A stretch of DNA of 64,000 nucleotides from Lishizhenia tianjinensis (GTDB taxonomy: Bacteria; Bacteroidota; Bacteroidia; Flavobacteriales_D; Crocinitomicaceae): assembly GCA_943330745.2 (NCBI GenBank), contig CALQIX020000014.1, positions 21,848 to 85,847 of the forward strand, in the 5' to 3' direction. Positions within the stretch are counted from its first letter, which is position 1. Each line of letters starts with the position of its first letter. The position numbers and the translations under genes are program-made. A model generated the notes under the pieces. It was not told where the DNA came from and made no database searches. It saw only the letters and a program-made list of their open reading frames with translations. Below are positions 57,901 through 64,000 of this stretch, one piece after another.

Positions 57901-60285
57901 ATGACTAAAAAACTACACTTTTTCTATGTTTTATTGGTGTTCTGTTTCTCGGGAAATCTAAAAGCCCAAAATGGCTGTGATAATGCAGACTTTGAAAGCG
58001 GCACATTCCAAAATTGGATAGGACAAACAGGAAGCTGTTGTGCAATTAATACGCCAACAAATGGAATAGTTGCTGGACAGCACACGATAATGACTGGTGC
58101 AGGTTTTGACCCAAACTCATGCGGTCAAATACCAGTTGTAGCTCCAGGAAGCATATTTTCTGCTCGACTAGGAAATGATTTGAGTGGGTTTGGTGCAGAA
58201 AGATTACGTTATAATTTTACTATTACTCCAGCCAACACCTTGATTATATACAAATATGCTGTTGTATTAGAAGATCCGAGTCATGGTCCAGCAGACCAGC
58301 CTCGTTTTGAAGCAAAATTATTAGACCAAAACGGACAAGTTATACCATGTACTAATTATTATGTTGCCGCAGGTGCAGGTTCTGGATTCCAAAATTGCGG
58401 AGGAGTTCAATATAAACCGTGGATTACAATCGGAGTTGATGTGTCCGCATATGTTGGACAAACAGTTACCTTGGATTTTGCTACAGGAGATTGTGGACAA
58501 GGAGCTCATTTTGGCTATGCATACGTGGATGCCGGTTGCGCGCCGTTTTTAATTGATTCAAGGTATTGTGAAGTACAAAATGGATTAAATGTTGCCGTAT
58601 TAACAGCTCCTCCTGGATTTCAAAGTTATTTATGGAGTAATGGTGGAACGAATAACACAACCGTAGTTGTTAATCCGCAGCAAGGAGAGGTAATAACCTG
58701 TCAAATAACTTCTGTTAATGGATGCGTTGCGAATCTTCAAGCAACAATGACGCCTTCTGATGTTACCACTTCCTATATACCAGAATCCGCCTGTGCTGGT
58801 GATACAATTAACTTAGTTAATACATCGGTTTACCAAAACGCTATTGAGGATAGTGTTTCTTGGACATCTTCAGATGGTTACTCTTCATCTACCACGGACT
58901 TTAGTCACATTTTTACAACACCAGGAAGTTATCAGGTGGAATTATTCGTACAGTCTGATGCCGGTTGTAGAGACTCTGTAACTCAAAATATAACGGTTTA
59001 TGAAAATCCAGTTTCGAGTATTCAATTAACGGATATTTGCCTTGGAGATCAAGCTCAAATCGCATCTACATCGACTATTTCTAATAATTCGCCTTTAATA
59101 AATACCTGGACAATTGAAGGAAACACTTTAACGGGTAGTCCGATAACCTATAATTTTTTAGGTGTAGATACGGTCACTATTACCCTAGTTTCCGAATCTC
59201 AAAACAATTGCTCCGATACCATTCAGCAACAAATAATTATATACGATAATCCTATTGCTGATTTTACATTTGTTGAGCAATGCGCTAATGTTCCAGTTGA
59301 TTTCACCAATACTTCCACACTTAATGCTCCGCAAAATCTTTATTCTTGGGTTTATAATTTGAATGAGGTTTCAACATCTGCTGATTATACCAGTTTATTT
59401 AATACTCCTGGAAACAATGCGATGACGTTAATTGTGCAGGATGTTTATCCAACTGTTTCTTGTGACGACACGATTACACAACCATTTTTCGTTCATGATT
59501 TACCAACTATTCAATATTCTGGGGATACAACTCAATGCGAAGATTTGAGTTTCGTTATTGATAATCAAACCACTGTATCAACGAATGAAACTTTGACTTT
59601 TGATTGGACAATGGCCGGATCAACAATTGCGATCACTGAAGACTTGAATTATACGATTAATGACGCTGGTGTGTATCCAATTACATTAACGGCTACTTCT
59701 GCTTTTGGGTGTGAATCCGATTCCACGTTTGATATGTACATTTATCCAACACCCCCAGAGCCGATTTTGACTGTTTCAACACCAATTTGTCCGGGAGACC
59801 CTGTTGCTTTTGAGGCGGTAGGAATACCAAATTCTACAATTCTTTGGACAGGGCCGAATAATTTCAATTCAACAGATTTTACTTTTGCAACTGCAATTGA
59901 AATAGCCGGAATAGGTTGGTATACTGCATCAATTATGTCGGAATATGGGTGTCTTTCTGATACAAGTAATATTTATGCTTCTATTCTCTACATTTACGGA
60001 TTTGATGATTTTGATTTCCCTAATGTTATTACAGCAGATGGTGATGGTGTGAATGATGTATTGGATTTACAAACCTATTTTAAAACGTGTGAAGAATATA
60101 CGCTGTACATATTAAATCGTTGGGGAAATATTGTTTTTACACAAACAATTGATTCCACTCCTTTTAGCGGGTATACGCAAGAAGGAAACGAATTAGAAGA
60201 AGGCGTCTATTTTTACAAATTGGTGGTGCATGATGCGGCAGAAGATAAATCTGTTAAATCTGGCTTCATACACGTTGTTAAGTAA
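57901..60285 (+). CDS. Secreted PKD-repeat protein with T9SS type B (gliding-motility) C-terminal domain
   Basis: About 794 residues from the ATG at 57901. A signal peptide (about 1-23, ending LKAQ) is followed by a Cys/Gly-rich domain (about 25-230) and at least four PKD-like Ig repeats (about 285-660; ATPGSY/TPGNN type turns, regularly spaced Cys pairs). The last about 90 residues are a type B CTD: FPNVITADGDGVNDV, LYILNRWGNIVF, EEGVYFYKLV and GFIHVVK. Such proteins are large surface adhesins exported by the T9SS (SprA at 38976). Ligand unknown. Confidence 0.88.
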   Translation: MTKKLHFFYVLLVFCFSGNLKAQNGCDNADFESGTFQNWIGQTGSCCAINTPTNGIVAGQHTIMTGAGFDPNSCGQIPVVAPGSIFSARLGNDLSGFGAERLRYNFTITPANTLIIYKYAVVLEDPSHGPADQPRFEAKLLDQNGQVIPCTNYYVAAGAGSGFQNCGGVQYKPWITIGVDVSAYVGQTVTLDFATGDCGQGAHFGYAYVDAGCAPFLIDSRYCEVQNGLNVAVLTAPPGFQSYLWSNGGTNNTTVVVNPQQGEVITCQITSVNGCVANLQATMTPSDVTTSYIPESACAGDTINLVNTSVYQNAIEDSVSWTSSDGYSSSTTDFSHIFTTPGSYQVELFVQSDAGCRDSVTQNITVYENPVSSIQLTDICLGDQAQIASTSTISNNSPLINTWTIEGNTLTGSPITYNFLGVDTVTITLVSESQNNCSDTIQQQIIIYDNPIADFTFVEQCANVPVDFTNTSTLNAPQNLYSWVYNLNEVSTSADYTSLFNTPGNNAMTLIVQDVYPTVSCDDTITQPFFVHDLPTIQYSGDTTQCEDLSFVIDNQTTVSTNETLTFDWTMAGSTIAITEDLNYTINDAGVYPITLTATSAFGCESDSTFDMYIYPTPPEPILTVSTPICPGDPVAFEAVGIPNSTILWTGPNNFNSTDFTFATAIEIAGIGWYTASIMSEYGCLSDTSNIYASILYIYGFDDFDFPNVITADGDGVNDVLDLQTYFKTCEEYTLYILNRWGNIVFTQTIDSTPFSGYTQEGNELEEGVYFYKLVVHDAAEDKSVKSGFIHVVK

Positions 60286-60322
60286 ACAAATCTTTTTTTT
60301 TCTTGTTTGATTTACTTGCACT

Positions 60323-61789
60323 ATGAGTAATTCGAAAAAAGCGATTGTTGTTGGTTCTGGTATTGCTGGAATCGCCTCAGCACTCCGCCTCCGATCAAAA
60401 GGATATGAAGTAACAGTTTTTGAGGCAAATCCTTATCCTGGAGGTAAACTATCCTTAAATCAATTGGGAAACTATCGGTTTGATGCAGGCCCCTCATTAT
60501 TTACAATGCCCCAATATGTTGATGAACTATTTCAACTATTTGATAAAAATCCGGAAGATTATTTTCAGTACGTAACAAATGATATAGCTTGTCATTATTT
60601 TTTCCCTGATGGGACTTTTATTCCTTTTTTTGTGGATTGCAATAAAACCGTTCATACGGTTGAAAAAACGCTAAGTATTGATGGTTCCCCACTATTAAAA
60701 CAGTTTAAGAAAAGTGAATATATTTACGAAAAAACCCACTCTATTTTTCTAGAAAGCTCCTTACATACTTTGAAGAATTATACTTCAAAGAATATATTTT
60801 CCTCCATTCGAGCCCTCCCTTTTTTAGATATTTTTAAAACGATGCACCAAAGCAATGTAAAAGGATTAAATCATCCTAAATTAGTGCAAATTTTTGATAG
60901 ATATGCTACTTACAATGGTTCGAATCCGTATCAAGCACCCGGAATTTTAAACATCATTCCACATCTAGAACATGGTATTGGCTCGTTTTTTCCAACAAAA
61001 GGAATGCACTCCATTACAACTAGTTTGGTGAATTTTGCAAAAGAAATGGGTGTAAATTTTATTTTAAACTCAAAAGTCTCTGAGATTTTAGTGGAAGGAA
61101 AAAAAGTGACGGGAGTTAAAGTAAATGATGTAATCTATGATGCAGATGTTGTTTTTTGTAATTCGGATATAAAACCTGCATATAGCAATTTACTCAAAAA
61201 TTTACCGAAACCCAAAAAGACATTAAACCAAGAACCATCGAGTTCAGCAATGATTTTTTATTGGGGAATTAATAAATCATTTCCACAATTGGATTTGCAT
61301 AACATCTTTTTTTCAGCCGATTATGCAGCAGAATTTGACGCCATTTTTAAGCAATCAACGGTTTGCGATGATCCAACTGTGTATATTCATGTTTCGTCAA
61401 AAATAGTGAAAGGAGATGCGCCAGAAGGGTGTGAGAATTGGTTTGTTATGGTAAATGTTCCCTACAATTCCGGTCAAGATTGGGAGAGACTTCGAAGTGT
61501 TATTCGTAAAAACACCTTGAAAAAACTCAATTTTCTTTTGGGCGAAGACCTAGAAATGTTAATAGAGGAAGAAGATTACTTGGATCCTATACGAATTGAA
61601 CAACGTACATCTAGTTTTGGTGGTGCTTTATATGGCGCATCTTCCAACGATCGCATGGCGGCGTTTTTCCGCCACCCCAATTTTTCAAAAATAACCGGAT
61701 TGTATTTTGTGGGAGGGAGCGTTCATCCGGGTGGTGGAATACCGCTTTGTTTGCTCTCGGCTAAAATTGCAACTGAGTTTGTGAAATAA
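60323..61789 (+). CDS. Carotenoid desaturase, CrtD/CrtI family
   Basis: 488 residues, FAD-dependent phytoene-desaturase superfamily. The dinucleotide-binding start IVVGSGIAGIASALRLRSKG and FEANPYPGGKL are intact, and the end FVGGSVHPGGGIPLCLLSAK matches the family. The lines RFDAGPSLFTMPQYVDELF and YFFPDGT look closer to 1-hydroxycarotenoid 3,4-desaturase CrtD of Flavobacteriia than to CrtI, from memory. It would extend the conjugated system of a carotenoid pigment. No crtB, crtY or crtZ is nearby, so the pathway lies elsewhere. Confidence 0.85.
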   Translation: MSNSKKAIVVGSGIAGIASALRLRSKGYEVTVFEANPYPGGKLSLNQLGNYRFDAGPSLFTMPQYVDELFQLFDKNPEDYFQYVTNDIACHYFFPDGTFIPFFVDCNKTVHTVEKTLSIDGSPLLKQFKKSEYIYEKTHSIFLESSLHTLKNYTSKNIFSSIRALPFLDIFKTMHQSNVKGLNHPKLVQIFDRYATYNGSNPYQAPGILNIIPHLEHGIGSFFPTKGMHSITTSLVNFAKEMGVNFILNSKVSEILVEGKKVTGVKVNDVIYDADVVFCNSDIKPAYSNLLKNLPKPKKTLNQEPSSSAMIFYWGINKSFPQLDLHNIFFSADYAAEFDAIFKQSTVCDDPTVYIHVSSKIVKGDAPEGCENWFVMVNVPYNSGQDWERLRSVIRKNTLKKLNFLLGEDLEMLIEEEDYLDPIRIEQRTSSFGGALYGASSNDRMAAFFRHPNFSKITGLYFVGGSVHPGGGIPLCLLSAKIATEFVK

Positions 61790-61844
61790 AATTCCCCATT
61801 TAATAAAACCGTTTTTTTGTCGTTCTTCCTCTAGTTAATTTCCC

Positions 61845-61852
61845 TATTTTTG
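61845..61852 (+). promoter_or_regulatory. -7 element (TATTTTTG) before the LptF/G-like gene
   Basis: TATTTTTG fits TAnnTTTG and ends 15 bp before the preferred GTG start at 61868. It makes the apparent TTG start at 61850 unlikely, because that codon overlaps the box. Confidence 0.5.
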
Positions 61853-61867
61853 TCTCACAAAAAAAAT

Positions 61868-63334
61868 GTGAAAAGGCTTTATATATTTAGTATTCGGGCA
61901 TTCACTGGTCCATTTATTGCAACATTGATTATTTCAATGGTAATGCTTATTATGCAGTTTTTTTGGCTGTATATTGATGATTTAATAGGTAAAGGGATTG
62001 ATATTTCGATCATTTTGGAATTGTTGTTTTATGTTTCTGCTAGTTTGATTCCTTTAGCGCTTCCCTTAGCAATTTTACTTTCGTCCATTATGACCATAGG
62101 AAATATTGCAGAAAACAATGAATTAAATGCATTGAAATCAGCAGGAATGTCCCTCTTTCAAATTTTAAGACCTCTCACGTTTATTGTAGTTCTTATAACA
62201 GTAGCCACTTTTTATTTTGCTAATTATGTAATTCCGATAGCGAATTTAAAATGGCATTCGTTGATTTTTGATATTCAAAACACAAAAATTTCTGCGTTAA
62301 TAACACCAGGAGTATATAGTAAAGGAATTGAAGGATATGCCATTAAAGTTGATTCTGGAAAAGATAGTTATTTTGAAGGAATCATCATTCATGATCACAC
62401 GCAACAGAAAGAACTAAAAACAATTCGGGCCAAAAAAGGCAATTTATATAAATCAGTCAATGGAAAATACCTCTTTTTTGAATTGAAAAATGGTTCTATT
62501 ATGGAGGAATTAGAAATTGAAAGTCCTGTATTTATGCCGGGTGGTAAAATCCAACCGAACAGCAGAAACAGTAGACCCTCTCGAAGGGCAACTTTTACAA
62601 AAGCCACCTATAAAATGGATTTGACGGGATTTGATTTGAATCGGTCAGATGAAAAAACATTTGCAGACAAACACGAAATGCTGAACGTTTTTCAAATTTC
62701 TCATGCGGTTGATTCTGTAAATCTTAAGAGAAATGAAGTAATGCGTACTTTTTTGTTGAATGTAAAAAACGAACATGCTTTTTTTAATAATAAAAACACC
62801 ACTATTAGCAACTATAATACAACAGGAATAAAAAGCCCAAAGGCACCTGCAAAGGCGATTGTTTTTAATAAATTGAGCCCGTTAGAGAAACAAAAAGCGA
62901 TTTCCATGACCCAATCTAAGCTAAGGAGAAAGAAGCAATCCCTTCAAAATCAAGGAGAATTTTTCTTAGCAATGGAAAAGGATTTAGACAGTTATTGGAT
63001 TGAATTTCACCGCAAATTTGCTTTAACCTATGCGATATTAGTTCTTTTCTTCATAGGTGCTCCATTGGGAGCCATTGTGAAAAGGGGTGGTTTTGGTGCT
63101 CCTGTTGTTATTGCGGCACTGCTCTTTATGATTTATTTTGTACTAATTTCAATTGGTGAAAATTTGGCAAAAACAGACGTTGTTTCTCCCTTTGTTGGAA
63201 TGTGGTTTGCAGGAATTGTATTAACACCGGTGGCTGTTTTGTTCACTTGGGCTGCGTCCAATGACATCGATTTAATTGAGAAGTTAAGTTTCTGGAGTAG
63301 AATAAAAGGGATCAAGAAAGTTATTAGTAAATAG
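61868..63334 (+). CDS. LptF/LptG-family permease of the LPS export ABC transporter
   Basis: About 488 residues. Three membrane segments near the N-terminus (about 10-100) and three near the C-terminus (about 375-470) enclose a periplasmic beta-jellyroll, the YjgP/YjgQ layout. LptF and LptG with ATPase LptB lift LPS out of the inner membrane. The GTG at 61868 gives a natural start (MKRLYIFSIRAF); the TTG at 61850 lies in the promoter box. An unusually long Lys/Ser/Asn-rich central part (about 270-350) interrupts the periplasmic domain. The glycosyltransferase GTG overlaps its stop by 1 bp. Confidence 0.88.
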   Translation: MKRLYIFSIRAFTGPFIATLIISMVMLIMQFFWLYIDDLIGKGIDISIILELLFYVSASLIPLALPLAILLSSIMTIGNIAENNELNALKSAGMSLFQILRPLTFIVVLITVATFYFANYVIPIANLKWHSLIFDIQNTKISALITPGVYSKGIEGYAIKVDSGKDSYFEGIIIHDHTQQKELKTIRAKKGNLYKSVNGKYLFFELKNGSIMEELEIESPVFMPGGKIQPNSRNSRPSRRATFTKATYKMDLTGFDLNRSDEKTFADKHEMLNVFQISHAVDSVNLKRNEVMRTFLLNVKNEHAFFNNKNTTISNYNTTGIKSPKAPAKAIVFNKLSPLEKQKAISMTQSKLRRKKQSLQNQGEFFLAMEKDLDSYWIEFHRKFALTYAILVLFFIGAPLGAIVKRGGFGAPVVIAALLFMIYFVLISIGENLAKTDVVSPFVGMWFAGIVLTPVAVLFTWAASNDIDLIEKLSFWSRIKGIKKVISK

Positions 63335-64000
63335 TGAGAATTCTTCAATTATGTAATAAAGCACCTTTTCCTGCCAATGATGGTAGCAGCATTGCAATCT
63401 ATAATATGTCTAAAGGCTTGCTTAATAATGGGGTCGATTTACATGTGATGACAATAAATACCAAAAAGCATTTTAAATCAGATAAAGAGGTGCCAAAATC
63501 ATTTAGTGAAAAAGCTCATTATTTATCCGTTCTTAAAAACACGAATCCCACCGTTATTGGATTGATTGTCAATTTGTTTTCTAGCAGGTCTTATTTTGAA
63601 ACTCGGTTTTATTTTCATGAATTTGAGCAGAAATTAATAGAAAAATTAAGAGCAAACTCTTTTGAGGTAATCCAGTTAGAGGGTTTTTTTATGTGTTCTT
63701 ATATTCCTGTCATTCGTCAATTTTCAGCCGCTAAAATTGTTTTACGGGCACATAACATAGAGCACATTATTTGGGAAAGACATAATAGATCTGTTACAAA
63801 CCCATTCAAAAAAGCATATTTAACACTTCAAACGAGACGTTTAAAAAAACAAGAATTAATGGCATTTAAGGAGGTAGATTATATTATTCCTATTACACCT
63901 ACGGATGCACAAATAATGGCACAATGGGTGGATAAGTCGAAAATGCAAACGATATTAACCGGCGTAGATTTAGCGGAATATCAACTTGATAAAGCTGATA
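63334..64000 (+). CDS. Glycosyltransferase (GT4-like), cut by the window edge
   Basis: The GTG at 63334 shares a base with the stop of the LptF/G-like gene and opens a frame of 222 codons that runs off the window. The start (RILQLCNKAPFPANDGSSIAIYNM) and the VLRAHNIEHIIWERH block are typical of the N-terminal (acceptor) half of GT4-type glycosyltransferases; DYIIPITPTDAQIM and LTGVDL follow as in that family. The donor-binding C-terminal half is missing from view. Linkage to the LPS-export gene suggests a role in surface glycan synthesis (inference). Confidence 0.8.
   Translation, partial: MRILQLCNKAPFPANDGSSIAIYNMSKGLLNNGVDLHVMTINTKKHFKSDKEVPKSFSEKAHYLSVLKNTNPTVIGLIVNLFSSRSYFETRFYFHEFEQKLIEKLRANSFEVIQLEGFFMCSYIPVIRQFSAAKIVLRAHNIEHIIWERHNRSVTNPFKKAYLTLQTRRLKKQELMAFKEVDYIIPITPTDAQIMAQWVDKSKMQTILTGVDLAEYQLDKAD

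Overview
The window is chromosomal DNA of a member of the Bacteroidota, most likely order Flavobacteriales (something like Crocinitomicaceae or a relative; inference). The signs are: the gliding/type IX secretion (T9SS) protein SprA downstream of maeB and ruvA; secreted proteins with type A and type B T9SS C-terminal domains; the purH-mreBCD-mrdA-rodA order; many TAnnTTTG-type -7 promoter elements just upstream of starts; AT-rich sequence; and little Shine-Dalgarno signal. It reads as core chromosome: no insertion sequence, prophage, CRISPR array, tRNA or rRNA was seen.

Layout. 1-2650 (minus): a two-gene polysaccharide O-acetylation unit (AlgX/AlgJ-like plus MBOAT). 2713-8195 (plus): a thiolase, then three coupled genes for an unrecognised lipoprotein, an outer-membrane barrel and a T9SS cargo protein. 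8305-18809 (plus): purH, the elongasome mreBCD-mrdA-rodA, a class A PBP and a CoA-transferase subunit A without its partner. 18806-20733 (minus): GT9 glycosyltransferase, small lipoprotein, rpiB. 20734-21330: a 597-bp AT-rich gap with a 40-bp perfect palindrome and further inverted repeats. 21331-27404 (plus): DUF4175 protein, HATPase protein, ybeY and mnmG, with two perfect parS centromere sites bracketing mnmG. 27784-33573 (minus): hxpB-like phosphatase, exported protein, CNNM/CBS/CorC protein, purD, purQ, membrane protein. 33707-34738 (plus): DksA/TraR protein and lspA. 34770-35820 (minus): three tandem small ssb genes. 36131-46756 (plus): maeB, ruvA, sprA, GNAT. 46782-53064 (minus): Wzy/Wzz/Wzx-like genes and a two-component system. 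53153-57816 (plus): MarR regulator and fatty-acid beta-oxidation genes. 57901-64000 (plus): T9SS type B adhesin-like protein, carotenoid desaturase, LptF/G-like permease and a truncated glycosyltransferase.

How it fits together. The strongest unexpected signal is the origin/centromere neighbourhood. Two 16-bp parS sites matching the Bacillus consensus sit directly after ybeY and mnmG, 4-6 kb from an intergenic region with origin-like architecture. The window therefore probably lies at or near oriC; this is inference, since dnaA, parA and parB are not here and no GC skew was computed. The rest is mainly envelope biology: peptidoglycan synthesis, lipoprotein processing, LPS transport, surface polysaccharide, T9SS secretion and its cargo, plus purine synthesis and acyl-CoA metabolism. 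Secondary points of interest are three divergent tail-less SSBs in one operon, a 14-bp palindrome between the divergent histidine kinase and MarR genes, and an orphan scoA.
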